From assembly GCA_949710005.1 (NCBI GenBank), contig OX453280.1, positions 17,240,773 to 17,304,772 on the forward strand: a stretch of 64,000 nucleotides of DNA. Direction: 5' to 3'. The stretch is from Ricordea florida. Lineage: Eukaryota > Cnidaria > Anthozoa > Corallimorpharia > Ricordeidae. Positions 31,635 to 41,066 of the stretch are shown here, in pieces. The translations under genes were made by a program, and so were the position numbers. Position 1 is the stretch's first letter; every line of letters begins with the position of its first letter. The notes under the pieces are model-generated. The model saw nothing but the letters and a program-made list of their open reading frames with translations. It searched no databases and was not told the DNA's origin.

Positions 31635-32186
31635 TTAGTAGACAGTATCAGTACCGCTAGCATCTTGCTTAGTAGTCTGCTCAGTTTTGTTAGAATCATC
31701 TGTATTAGTACTTGTAACTTGCTGTATTTTTCCTATTTTAACATGCTTAGCAACCTGAAATATACCGCTAGCAAGTGCTGCCAATCTTCCTGCTTTCAAT
31801 GCTAAGAGCCCTACAATGTTTGTCAGTTCACGATTAACCAAATCATCATTCTTCAAATCCACACAAAGAGCTTCTATATCATCAACCGGAACTAAATATG
31901 AAATAAGTTTGGAAACTAATTGAAGGGATGAATCAACCAATCCGCCATTAATTTTTTTACCCATTACCGCTTGATATCGATTAAAATATTTTTCTACATC
32001 TTTTTCTGATAATTTTTTTATATCACCCAAACTCATTTCAACCCCCAAATATTCCTTTGTCGTTCCAAGAGCTGCGAGAATGGCCAGCGATTCTTGTTTG
32101 ATTTCAATTTCATTATCATTATTATCTTTTACCTCTGCCTTTCCTACAGTCTTTTCTTCTTCAATATAATCTTCTACGCTTGTCAT
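31635..32186 (-). CDS. Polinton unknown protein, 183 residues
   Basis: Acidic N-terminus, mainly helical middle, a weakly hydrophobic stretch (IVGLLALKAGRLAALASGIF, about 125-147) and a Thr/Ser/Asp-rich tail. A TTTAAAAATA-like box lies about 21 nt before the ATG. It directly follows the packaging ATPase gene in the leftward block. No family recognised. Confidence 0.6.
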   Translation of the reverse strand: MTSVEDYIEEEKTVGKAEVKDNNDNEIEIKQESLAILAALGTTKEYLGVEMSLGDIKKLSEKDVEKYFNRYQAVMGKKINGGLVDSSLQLVSKLISYLVPVDDIEALCVDLKNDDLVNRELTNIVGLLALKAGRLAALASGIFQVAKHVKIGKIQQVTSTNTDDSNKTEQTTKQDASGTDTVY

Positions 32187-32212
32187 CTTTTATGGTGATA
32201 CATTTACTATTT

Positions 32213-32839
32213 TTAAATCACTTCAGGGATCTCCAAATAACAATTAAATGGGTATCGCAAACTTAAACATAGCCTAGAATATTTTTCTGTTTTTAATAAT
32301 TGCATAAACTTTTTACCTAATTCATAATCCAAATCGCCTCCATAATCTTCGAAAAACATCTTCATACCCTTCTGTGATGGATTATGAAAAGTAACAACAC
32401 AAGCCACATTTTCTCGGAAAGGTTTTGCTATCGATGTTAATTGTTGAGTGAGAACCCAAACTGATAATCCGTGATGTCTTCCAGAGAATGCTAAATCTAT
32501 AAACTTGTTTGATCTTTTCTTCAGATCATTGGATACAGCGCAATCATCTAAAATTATCAGTGTATTTGTACCAGAGAATAAAGTTTGACAATCAGTTAAT
32601 AACTCATTAATCTCATCAATGTTACTAGCATCTGGTGATAATACAAAGAAACGTTTATCTCCTCGAGCAAAATTATGATAAGTTTTATTCTTAGAATAAG
32701 TTGGACATATTAAAACAATGTAATCAAAAATTTTTCGGAATGGTCCTCTTAGCTGATTGATGAGGTACTTTGTTTTTCCACAATTTGTTGGGCCGGTTAT
32801 GATACAATGGAATGGTATTTTTTCTCGTAGTTCTTCCAT
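32213..32839 (-). CDS. Polinton packaging ATPase (FtsK/HerA, A32-like)
   Basis: Walker A GPTNCGKT about 14 residues from the chosen start, and Walker B TLIILDDCA about residue 120. A QQL sensor-like motif follows (WVLTQQLTSIAKPFREN). Length of about 208 fits Polinton and vaccinia A32-type genome packaging ATPases. I choose MEELRE (32839) rather than the Met five codons earlier, because the T-rich box at about 32862-32874 then stands at the usual distance. It would drive DNA entry into capsids; the neighbouring capsid gene supports this. Confidence 0.88.
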   Translation of the reverse strand: MEELREKIPFHCIITGPTNCGKTKYLINQLRGPFRKIFDYIVLICPTYSKNKTYHNFARGDKRFFVLSPDASNIDEINELLTDCQTLFSGTNTLIILDDCAVSNDLKKRSNKFIDLAFSGRHHGLSVWVLTQQLTSIAKPFRENVACVVTFHNPSQKGMKMFFEDYGGDLDYELGKKFMQLLKTEKYSRLCLSLRYPFNCYLEIPEVI

Positions 32840-32897
32840 GATTTTTTGTATCATAACATAATATTTTTTTAAATTCGCTTCGCGGGCCCAGAGGGTT

Positions 32898-34142
32898 TTA
32901 GTACTTAATTGATCTCAAACTTGAATTCATAATTTCCATCATTGCATCAGCTACAACAAACATATGGCAGGTTATAGTACCAGATCCAACCTGTTTTCTT
33001 TTAATTTCTATTTTTACACCATCATGCGTATTATTTAATGCTAATCCTCCCCCATGAATGTGATTATCGGGGTGTGTTCTCATATCAACCCAAAGAGCAA
33101 ACTTATCTGCATAAAAATCCTTTTCTTTCAATGAAATTTGCAAACCATCATCTCTATGAAAGCGTTTTTTCACGGATTCCCAAATATCAGATGGAATCAT
33201 TCCTCTAGAGTATATTCTATTTGGCACACCATCAACATCAATTTCAACAGAAGATATACCAGGATTATAAAAATTTTCAGAATCCCTTGCTCCCGCAGCT
33301 TGAGGTGTTAAAAACAAAAATAATACCCCAGTCATTGATCTTCTCGGTAAATTAATATGTTGATTAATAACACCATCACCACCAATAGAAAATGTAAAAG
33401 TTTTGTGTAAGGTAATATTTTCATAAAAGAATCCTTTACCAACTTGATATGTTGATTGCGCCTCACGAGCCAAGTATTCACTTGAAATGGAAGAATATTC
33501 TAACTCCAAGTTTTTGATTGAATATGACGGCGCTTTTGTTGTATCGGAATAAATAAGAATATTATTAATTGGGGCGAGTGTAATCTCAAACATTAGATGA
33601 TTTTCCAATGCTTTTGGGTAAAAAACGCCGTGATCGTTTAAAATTGGGTGGTTTATTGGTATTCTATACTTTGAACCATGAACATTAGCAAGAGCAACTT
33701 CTTTTACATCTTGTGTTTTTGCATCGCCAGCTTTTGTTCTAAGTTTTCTCATATTTATAGAAGAAGTAATGCCATTTTTTAATTTATCTTCTCTCTCTTC
33801 CGCGGTTAAAAATAAATCGCGATATGTTTGAAATAAATCATATCTTTGAGTATCTTGCAATGTTTCTCCCCCAAAAAGAACTTTTAATCTGGTTACAAGA
33901 TTGGCCGACAAATTATTAACAACCGTATTATTAGCATGCCCATCAACTTCTAAATCAAATAGTAGAGATACACTTCCAGGCACAATCACTAAATTCTCAG
34001 AAAGTTTTGGAATATTTATATATAATGTTTCTCCGGGGCTAGCAGATGATGGATTGAGAGTAATTCGGTTCATTGTTGATTCTGCTTTCAAACCAAATGG
34101 CTCTCTAGGAATTCTATTTGGATTAATTTTTTCAGACGTCAT
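32898..34142 (-). CDS. Probable Polinton major capsid protein
   Basis: 414 residues, beta-strand rich, no membrane segment. It is placed between the ATPase and integrase/polymerase genes as in other Polintons, and the length fits a small double jelly-roll capsid. Recognisable blocks include IPINHPILNDHGVFYP, LELEYSSISSEYLA, GKGFFYENITLHKTF and the terminal SSLRSIKY. The same blocks occur in the decayed copy at about 60140-61300, so this is a conserved gene. Box AATCTTTAAA at 34167-34176, 24 nt upstream. The capsid role is inferred from position and pattern; a structure-based search would settle it. Confidence 0.7.
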   Translation of the reverse strand: MTSEKINPNRIPREPFGLKAESTMNRITLNPSSASPGETLYINIPKLSENLVIVPGSVSLLFDLEVDGHANNTVVNNLSANLVTRLKVLFGGETLQDTQRYDLFQTYRDLFLTAEEREDKLKNGITSSINMRKLRTKAGDAKTQDVKEVALANVHGSKYRIPINHPILNDHGVFYPKALENHLMFEITLAPINNILIYSDTTKAPSYSIKNLELEYSSISSEYLAREAQSTYQVGKGFFYENITLHKTFTFSIGGDGVINQHINLPRRSMTGVLFLFLTPQAAGARDSENFYNPGISSVEIDVDGVPNRIYSRGMIPSDIWESVKKRFHRDDGLQISLKEKDFYADKFALWVDMRTHPDNHIHGGGLALNNTHDGVKIEIKRKQVGSGTITCHMFVVADAMMEIMNSSLRSIKY

Positions 34143-34176
34143 TGTAATTTATAAGATACTTTGGTTAATCTTTAAA
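34140..34176 (-). promoter_or_regulatory. Promoter-like repeat before the capsid gene
   Basis: A 36-37 bp block containing TACTTTGGTTAATCTTTAAA (plus strand) is repeated without change at 34375-34411 before the next gene. Each copy runs from the start codon through the TTTAAAGATT box. Confidence 0.6.
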
Positions 34177-34377
34177 CCTCTTGGGCGGCTGAATTGGTAT
34201 TTTTTTTTTATTCTCTAATTCTTCAATATGTTTTACTAAACTTTCTCTTACTCCCTCAATTACAAGCATTACATTAAAAAGTTCATCACCATATTCCATA
34301 TTTTGAATTTTTTGGATGATAATTTTTTTCATAAGCTTAATTTGATATTCGCTAAATTTTATTTTTTCTTCCCCCAT
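34165..34377 (-). CDS. Polinton 70-residue hydrophilic protein
   Basis: Charged, helical, probably coiled coil (YQIKLMKKIIIQKIQN, then EELENKKK). Its 3' end overlaps the promoter block of the capsid gene. It has its own copy of that block (34375-34411), and is only 33 bp from the divergent integrase start at 34411. Function unknown. Support comes from the promoter copy rather than from homology. Confidence 0.5.
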   Translation of the reverse strand: MGEEKIKFSEYQIKLMKKIIIQKIQNMEYGDELFNVMLVIEGVRESLVKHIEELENKKKIPIQPPKRFKD

Positions 34378-34411
34378 TGTAATTTATAAGATACTTTGGT
34401 TAATCTTTAAA
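34375..34411 (-). promoter_or_regulatory. Second copy of the promoter repeat, in a 33-bp divergent gap
   Basis: Identical to 34140-34176 over 36-37 bp. It fills the entire space between the leftward 70-residue gene and the rightward integrase gene, so one short segment may serve both strands. Confidence 0.55.
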
Positions 34412-35430
34412 TGAGTTCTACCTTATCGAAAATAACGGCGAAGCCGGGCACGCTCTTCGAGAGGATATATTATTCAAATGAAGGATATTGGAAAGGATAT
34501 TCTGCAATCTCCAAATTAGCACAAAAAGCAAAAGTAAGTGAAGATGAGGCAAAACAATGGTTAGAAAAACAAGCAATATGGCAAATCTATCTTCCAGCTC
34601 CCAAGTATATACCAAGACCACACTGGACTGTAGAAAAACCTAATCAGATTCATCAAGCAGATTTATTATTTTTACCACATGATAGAGTTGGAAGAAAAAC
34701 ATATAAATACGCATTAGTTGTGGTTGATATCGCCTCGAGATATAAAGATGCGGGACCATTAACTTCAAAAGAAAGTCGAGAGATATCAGAAGCTTTTAAA
34801 AAAATATATTCCAGAAAGTTAAAATACCCTAAAACATTAATGGTTGATCCTGGAAAAGAATTTATGGGTGAAGTTTCCAAACTTATGAGTTACCATAATG
34901 TGAAAATACAGAGAAGTGAAGCCGGAAATCATAGAGCACAAGCATTTGTAGAAAACGCAAACAGAATATTAAGTGAAAAATTATTTAGCCATCAATATGC
35001 ACAGGAAATGATAAGCGATGATCGATCTAGAGTATGGGTGAAACGATTACCTGATATTTTGAAAACTTTAAACAATACACCGACGAGAATAACCGGTAAA
35101 GAGCCCGATAAAGCTATAAAACTGAAAGAGGTTGATATTGAAACCAAAAGATATCATCGAGTTGTTGGTCTTGATGAGGAAAGATTATCTCCTTTTGTTA
35201 GAGTTAGATATTTATTATCTCCTGGTGAACTAGAGGGTGGTGAAAAAAGGCGAGCCACAGATCCTATTTGGAGTATCAAAGTTTATGATATTTCTAAAAG
35301 TGTGATTTCACCCAATCAGCCGGTTTTATATTATTTATTGGATGTGCCAAGACGTGGATTTGTAAGGGAAGAATTACAGGTTATTCCTTATGATACTGAA
35401 CTTCCACCCAATTCTGTTTTGAGACTATAA
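34411..35430 (+). CDS. Polinton integrase (retroviral type, DDE)
   Basis: 339 residues. N-terminal HTH-like segment (AISKLAQKAKVSEDEAKQWL, about 30-50), then the rve core with catalytic D in HQADLLF (about 84), D in MVDPGKEF (about 146) and E in AFVENANR (about 181). This gives a D-x34-E spacing by my count. The C-terminal beta-rich part (about 255-330) resembles the chromo/SH3-like end of Polinton integrases. It would cut and join the element ends to target DNA, giving the 5-6 bp duplication. It starts 33 bp from the divergent gene and overlaps the polymerase gene tail-to-tail by 43 bp. Confidence 0.93.
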   Translation: MSSTLSKITAKPGTLFERIYYSNEGYWKGYSAISKLAQKAKVSEDEAKQWLEKQAIWQIYLPAPKYIPRPHWTVEKPNQIHQADLLFLPHDRVGRKTYKYALVVVDIASRYKDAGPLTSKESREISEAFKKIYSRKLKYPKTLMVDPGKEFMGEVSKLMSYHNVKIQRSEAGNHRAQAFVENANRILSEKLFSHQYAQEMISDDRSRVWVKRLPDILKTLNNTPTRITGKEPDKAIKLKEVDIETKRYHRVVGLDEERLSPFVRVRYLLSPGELEGGEKRRATDPIWSIKVYDISKSVISPNQPVLYYLLDVPRRGFVREELQVIPYDTELPPNSVLRL

Positions 35431-38400
35431 TGTCCATAGGCTAAAGTACTTATTTTATCTTTACAAATTATTCTCTTATCATCATCAGCAGATAGTGCAA
35501 CTTTATTAATTGTTTCTGAATAAACATCATGTAAATGACTTCTAATTACATTCATCTTTCTATATTGTTTTTCCCCCGTTAATAGACATTCCTTATAATG
35601 ATTAAATTTTATTTTCTTTTTTATAACTTCTTTCTTCATTCCCTTACCTTTCTTTACTTCATCATCATTTTCAGTAATATAAGCGTATAACTTTGCTCTC
35701 AATCCCACAAACTCATTAATTATCATTCCACCAGCTTCATCTTTAAACATTCCTATTAATTTCTTATTCTTACCCGTCTCTATACCTGATGGGTGAATTT
35801 TAGGGTAATTACTTGTGTCAAACATTTTTCTAACATCTGGACTTATATCCTTGTAAAAATCTTCTGTTTCTATAACATATACAAGACTGTCTGTATCTGT
35901 AAACAACAGCTTTGCTTTTTCTCCATATTTAGGTTTAATATAATTATAATGAAAATCGTACATTGTTTCTTTACTTAAATCTAGAATACACATACCTAAG
36001 TAAACAGGTTTATTAAATATTAATCTTGTTTTATTCATATGGATAGCAGCCAGATCTTCACTAAATATAGTAAAATGATTAAAGTTGGGTTTTATTGTTA
36101 ATTTTTCTGCATCTTTTTTATTTGTAACTAGGCGAATGTCTACCCTTTTTCTAATATTTTCCATGGTTTTACCAAATACAGAATTGTTCATTAACTTGAA
36201 GAAATCTTTTTCAAAATCATTTTTTGCTTGAGATCTTAGTTTAGTATTCAAATCAATGTAGGGTTTTAGCCATGCAGACTCATTGAATTTAATACCTCTA
36301 TGAATTTTTGTAACTTTTAATCCCATACTTTCATAAAGTTTTAGGGTTTCTCGATGAACTATATACTTTGTTTTATTTTTTAAGTTTGGGATTAATTTTT
36401 CCACCTTATTAACAACAAGTCTTTCTGGAGCCAGAGGATAATCATTATGTAAATCGTGAAGATGTTCAGGATATTCTAATTCAACCTCGAGTATGCATGG
36501 TATATTTCTCCAATTTTTATAATCTTTCTCAGGCAACCAATCAAAACCGTGAGTGGGTAGTGGTTTACTCATTGCGCCACCATATAAGTTGTTTGCATCT
36601 AGATAAATGATATATTTTTTAGGTTTGTTTGGATCATATTTCTTCATATATGGATTGTTTGCTTCTGCATATCTAGTTGAAATCTGAGATACACCGCCTC
36701 TTACACCTTGTTCAAACATAAGTAACATGTTAATGTCAGTTAGTAACTCCAATTTTACTTTAGTTAACTTTAACATAGCGTCCCAAGATAGGCCGGGAGA
36801 GGTGTAGTACCAAGCAGGATCCAATCCATAGTTTTTAATACAAACATCTCTAAAATTTTCAAATACATCCGCTAACAATAATACATCTAGCTTGAGATAT
36901 AGATCATGATACTCCCTAAATGTTTTCATATTAAAAGTTTTCCACACATTTTTAGCGTGTTGGTAATTTTCTTCATTTATATCTTTATCATTTAGTTTTG
37001 AGAAAAATGCATCCTTTGGTGGAAGTTGGGTTTCATTTAGTTTATCAAAGCTGTCAATATGATCATATGGATATACACCCTTTCTTAATGTTAGATTTAA
37101 TTCTTCACCTTCAAAATACTTTTTTACTTCAGTTAGGTATTTATCTGATGGTGAAAGACATTTACTTTCTGCCAAATTACAATTCTTACATCGCCCGCAT
37201 TTACCAATACCTTCATACTTAATGATCTTTCCATCTTCAATGTATCTCTTTATACAATCTCCTGGTTTACATGCCTCACACTTTCCACATTTGGTGAGAT
37301 TATCAACTAACCCATCAAGACTGGATGACATAAATTTTAATGAATCGATGAATCTCATTTCTCTCTTTACTATTTTTTTCTCTCCACTTTTATCTATATA
37401 TTCATCAACTACAATCTTTTTTGAGAAAGAAATATACCTTTCCTCATTTTGTGCTATAGGTGTTATTTCACCATCTGTTTTCCCAAGATTCTTAATAAAT
37501 AAATGTGAATCATATCCAGATAGATTATGAAATACTATAGGTATAAACTTTGGAATCTCGAAATTTGAGTTACAATCTTTATGAGCTGCTCCTCTATACT
37601 TTCCTGTAAGGTGGCAGTGATCTAATACCCTATCTTCTCCTAATTCACACTCACATATATGGCATTTCTTAGCATTTTCATATTCTTTCTTATCTATTTC
37701 TGACATATTTCCTCTTTTATAGTAATAGAACTTTTTGTTTCTTGGTTTTATTATTTCATTATAAATTCTTCTAATATCTCTCTCTAAATATTCTACAAAT
37801 ATCTGTGCTACATCATCATCTGGAGATTTTGCAGTATATATTACAAGTTTTTCAAAGTTTGTTGGTAATAGATTCTCATCAAAACACATTATATAATAAC
37901 AGAATCCAGATGGTTTATGTTTCTGATACTTTTGAGTAAAGCTTTTACTATTATCCAAACAACTTATATCTACATCAATTTTCTCTGGGTAACACTCAAA
38001 GTCAGCATATACTAAAAATGGCACTCGCATTTTTCTTTTATAATTAACGAATTTAATAAATAAAGGATTTCCATTTTTATCTTTTGGCATATCAATCCTA
38101 ACTGCTTTATTTTTGTCGCAGTATTCAGTATGTTTTTCTAATGATTCTATTTCTCGAAATGAGTTAAAACATCTGATACAAAAATGTCTCTTACATTTAT
38201 GTTTACTAACTTGGGCTGATAAAAGTCTACTTAAACTCTTTACCCAACAGTAGTGATTATTTTTATCATCTGATATCATAATTAAATTGATTACATTATC
38301 TCCTAATTGATTATCACTTATTCTTAAAGGAAATATATAACCATTTTCATATCCTAAAACATTAATATAGTAGGGGTTTTGCCTTTCAAACTTATCAATA

Positions 38401-39470
38401 TCTTTTAATGAAACGGGGAACTCCATTCCAGCCCAGTTAAAGTTCTTTGAGTTTTCTCTTAATTCATTATTTACTCTTTGTGGATTTTTATCTCTTGGAA
38501 ATACAGCTTCAGTTACTGCCCACTTAAAACATTCATTATCATTAAAATTCTTGTGGTTAATAATTGCCTTTTTTGTGTCTAAATGTGGGGGTGTTATAAT
38601 ATATGAACTTCCCTTAAGCGGCTTGTATGGTGTTATTCCAATATCAAAACATATTATATTTTTTAATTCATATTTATAACTATTACTTAAAAATCTTTCA
38701 TATTCCTTTAGTATTTGATTAGCCATATTATCATAAAAATTGGATATATCATCTGTAACAGTAATTATTTCTGTACGTGATTGAAAGAATTTTCTTATCA
38801 CTTCAGTACGATTTCTATCTGTAGATTCATTTATTAAATCACATGTTAATATAAATTTTACCTTTATCGGTTTCTTTTGTTTGTTAATTAGATTATTAAC
38901 TTTTGGTTTGATATTATTTAAAAACTCTTTGGGCTTATACCCTTTCTTTCCATCTATCCTATAAGTTTTCAGATATCCCCTCAATGCTGTTTGTTTTTCT
39001 ATTATATAAAATTCATCTTTTATAATATCAGATATATCTACCTCTTTTCTAGGTCTAGGTTGTGGTTGTTTGTTATTAGTAAGTTTTAATACATTTTCGT
39101 TGGTTAAATCTGCAAGCTTTTTTGAAAACTCATCTTCATCCATCACCTTAAATGAATAATTTCCCCAATTAAAAGTTTTGTTTGATGGCTTTTGTGGTTT
39201 TATAAAAGTAGGCGCAAGTTTTCTTTTTTTAATATTTTTCTTTTTAGGTTTTGCGCCCTCTTTTGTTTCTCCCATATTATCAAGAGCTTCAGCAATTTCT
39301 GGAATTTTGCGCAATTCTTTGATAACTTCGTCTTCTTCCAATTTTTTACCTTTTTCTTTAATAATTTTCTTTAGCTGTTTTAATATTAGTCTTTCTAAAC
39401 TTTTGCCCTTTTTGTTTATGGCTTGTTTTAGCAGTTTCGCAAGATTTTTACTATTTTGTAACTCTTCCAT
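35388..39470 (-). CDS. Polinton protein-primed DNA polymerase B
   Basis: 1360 residues. Lys-rich N-terminus; exonuclease motif I YADFECYP (about 490). An endonuclease VII-like Cys/His insert follows (CHICECELGEDRVLDHCHL with RGAAHKDC, about 600-635), known from Polinton and related polymerases. Next are exonuclease motif III (YLKLDVLLLADVF), motif A YLDANNLYG (about 955), motif B LMNNSVFGKTMEN (about 1090) and motif C FTDTDSLVY (about 1188). These are the signatures of protein-primed family B enzymes. The ATG is at the inner edge of the right TIR, with the promoter box 19 nt upstream. No frame break. The C-terminus overlaps the integrase gene by 43 bp. Confidence 0.95.
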   Translation of the reverse strand: MEELQNSKNLAKLLKQAINKKGKSLERLILKQLKKIIKEKGKKLEEDEVIKELRKIPEIAEALDNMGETKEGAKPKKKNIKKRKLAPTFIKPQKPSNKTFNWGNYSFKVMDEDEFSKKLADLTNENVLKLTNNKQPQPRPRKEVDISDIIKDEFYIIEKQTALRGYLKTYRIDGKKGYKPKEFLNNIKPKVNNLINKQKKPIKVKFILTCDLINESTDRNRTEVIRKFFQSRTEIITVTDDISNFYDNMANQILKEYERFLSNSYKYELKNIICFDIGITPYKPLKGSSYIITPPHLDTKKAIINHKNFNDNECFKWAVTEAVFPRDKNPQRVNNELRENSKNFNWAGMEFPVSLKDIDKFERQNPYYINVLGYENGYIFPLRISDNQLGDNVINLIMISDDKNNHYCWVKSLSRLLSAQVSKHKCKRHFCIRCFNSFREIESLEKHTEYCDKNKAVRIDMPKDKNGNPLFIKFVNYKRKMRVPFLVYADFECYPEKIDVDISCLDNSKSFTQKYQKHKPSGFCYYIMCFDENLLPTNFEKLVIYTAKSPDDDVAQIFVEYLERDIRRIYNEIIKPRNKKFYYYKRGNMSEIDKKEYENAKKCHICECELGEDRVLDHCHLTGKYRGAAHKDCNSNFEIPKFIPIVFHNLSGYDSHLFIKNLGKTDGEITPIAQNEERYISFSKKIVVDEYIDKSGEKKIVKREMRFIDSLKFMSSSLDGLVDNLTKCGKCEACKPGDCIKRYIEDGKIIKYEGIGKCGRCKNCNLAESKCLSPSDKYLTEVKKYFEGEELNLTLRKGVYPYDHIDSFDKLNETQLPPKDAFFSKLNDKDINEENYQHAKNVWKTFNMKTFREYHDLYLKLDVLLLADVFENFRDVCIKNYGLDPAWYYTSPGLSWDAMLKLTKVKLELLTDINMLLMFEQGVRGGVSQISTRYAEANNPYMKKYDPNKPKKYIIYLDANNLYGGAMSKPLPTHGFDWLPEKDYKNWRNIPCILEVELEYPEHLHDLHNDYPLAPERLVVNKVEKLIPNLKNKTKYIVHRETLKLYESMGLKVTKIHRGIKFNESAWLKPYIDLNTKLRSQAKNDFEKDFFKLMNNSVFGKTMENIRKRVDIRLVTNKKDAEKLTIKPNFNHFTIFSEDLAAIHMNKTRLIFNKPVYLGMCILDLSKETMYDFHYNYIKPKYGEKAKLLFTDTDSLVYVIETEDFYKDISPDVRKMFDTSNYPKIHPSGIETGKNKKLIGMFKDEAGGMIINEFVGLRAKLYAYITENDDEVKKGKGMKKEVIKKKIKFNHYKECLLTGEKQYRKMNVIRSHLHDVYSETINKVALSADDDKRIICKDKISTLAYGHYSLKTELGGSSVS

Positions 39471-39964
39471 TTATACTCTCATAATTTATTCTTTAAACCA
39501 ATATTAAAAATCATATTTTCAATTTTTTTTTATTTTGCGGATACTTATGCAGGGTGGGCTTGGATAGGGATGGTGAATTCTCCACACCCTCTTTCCTCAA
39601 ACTTATTCTGGATGTTGTAAAAGGTAGGGTTCAGTATAGGGTTTGGTGAGGCTTGGTATCGGCTTTGTATCGGCTTGGTATCGGCTTGGTAAAATCTCTG
39701 TTAAATTTTCCGATTAATTTTCCTGATTAATCCTTGTTTAATATTTTACTCAGGTTTGGCTGAAAATTAATCGTGTTTGTCTGAACCCTTGGCAACGGCT
39801 TGGTGGTGGGTTGGTAATTGCTTGGCATTGGCTTGGTATTGACTTGACAAAATCTCTGTTTAATTTTCCGGTTAATTTTCCTGATTAATCCTTGATTAAT
39901 ATTTTTACACAGGTTTGGCTGAAAATTAATCGGGTGTGCTAGAACCCCCCAATACCTACTCTCT
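39466..39964 (-). repeat. Polinton right terminal inverted repeat
   Basis: Inverse partner of 24005-24503. It carries the promoter-like box at 39490-39505 and the first bases of the polymerase gene. By family, the termini would be replication origins with covalently bound protein; that is knowledge of the class, not seen here. Confidence 0.95.
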
Positions 39965-40554
39965 CCTAACCAAAAATTTGATGCCCTGTTTACGACCTGG
40001 CCCTTACTAAATACCCTGTTTCAGACATGCCTCATAATTATTTCCCAAGTTCAGACCAATGTTATATGCTTCATAGGTTATAAGAGTGCATGTGCAAAGT
40101 TTTGAGCTCAGAATTCCCAACTGTAACGCGAGTGCAAAAATCGATACCCTATTTATTACCATAATGGCGGCAAAATGGCTAAAATCGATACCCTATTTAT
40201 GACAAAAACGGTCGAAAATCCATGCCCTTTGGGGCCGCACATACCAATACAGCCGATTTAAGGCAGCACACCTCCGGGAATGGGAGGTTTGATCCACTTA
40301 GTGACTCTAAGCACCAAACAGACATTCACACAAGGCATCCAGTAATGGTTACTGAAAAAAATCAGTTAATTATGGAATTTCTTTTTTTTTTAAGTCATAA
40401 GATATGATCCCTTTCTACACCATTCCACTGAGCAACATAACGCCTGAGGCATGTACGAGCTTTCTTTTTCACTGACAACCCCAACTCTGAGCGCAGCAAC
40501 AGCGATCCTTACACTTTTCCACTTCCACCAAATTCTGATACCCGAACTCAAACA
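39965..40554. repeat. Host dispersed repeat, right part, and spacer
   Basis: After the CCTAA duplication come units such as ATGCCCTGTTTACGACC and GATACCCTATTTATGAC up to about 40230, related to the sequence left of the Polinton. The rest (to 40554) shows no gene. Confidence 0.45.
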
Positions 40555-41052
40555 TACGGTCGAACCCCGTTAATACGGTCACCAAAGCGTCCAAAAAAAT
40601 GGCCGTATTACCAGGGTGGCGCCGGGGTTGGGCCGTAATGACAAATATATCTCATTCGCACTTCCTGAAGAACTGTTCTATTTACTAAACAACCAGAATG
40701 TATGTAAGATAAAGTTTAAGAGTTAAAAAGCAAGCCGTGCATTGACTAAGTGAAATTCAACCACTTTCGTATCAATCCGTCTATGTGTCGAAGCAGAGTG
40801 ACACCTACGAAAAGTGAATCAGCTCTTTGATTATTGGCAAATTACAGAGATCAATGAATTTGACATGTCTAAGGCATTTTGGTTTACTCTGTTTTCTGCG
40901 TGTTGCCGTATTAACGGGGTGAAATTTTAAGAGATTCTACTGTTTGGGATCTGTAAATGTAAATCCTTGGCCGTGTTAACGAGGTTATATTTTTAATATT
41001 TTATGAGAAAATGTATGACCGTTATTACCGAGGTGGCCGTCAGGCGGGGTTC
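40555..41052. repeat. Degenerate DNA transposon fragment (pogo/Tigger-like ends)
   Basis: Several copies, in both orientations, of GAACCCCGTTAATACGG-like sequence (at about 40561, 40600, 40905, 40970 and 41025), with left and right ends roughly inverse (CGAACCCCG and CGGGGTTCC). No transposase frame. The superfamily guess rests on the end sequence only. Confidence 0.35.
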
Positions 41053-41066
41053 CACACTTCCACTGT

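Larger units (their letters stand above)
24005..39964. mobile_element. Complete Polinton/Maverick element
   Basis: 15,960 bp between 499-bp terminal inverted repeats, with CCTAA outside each end (24000-24004 and 39965-39969), close to the 6-bp duplication expected of Polintons. It encodes the diagnostic set: protein-primed DNA polymerase B, retroviral-type integrase, FtsK/A32-type packaging ATPase and a capsid protein. Unknown and membrane proteins follow. All major frames are open. The base composition is more AT-rich than the flanks. A cysteine maturation protease, usual in Polintons, is not recognisable. The element is a virus-like endogenous transposon; recent insertion is inferred from TIR identity. 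Confidence 0.95.

Noticed and set aside
25714-34142. Adenovirus-type protease within the late Polinton proteins
   Set aside because: Looked for the His, acidic residue and Cys arrangement with usual neighbours in every late frame; none convincing, including the Cys-containing region of the 562-residue protein.
37222-37530. Plus-strand frames inside the polymerase region
   Set aside because: Shadows of the polymerase gene.
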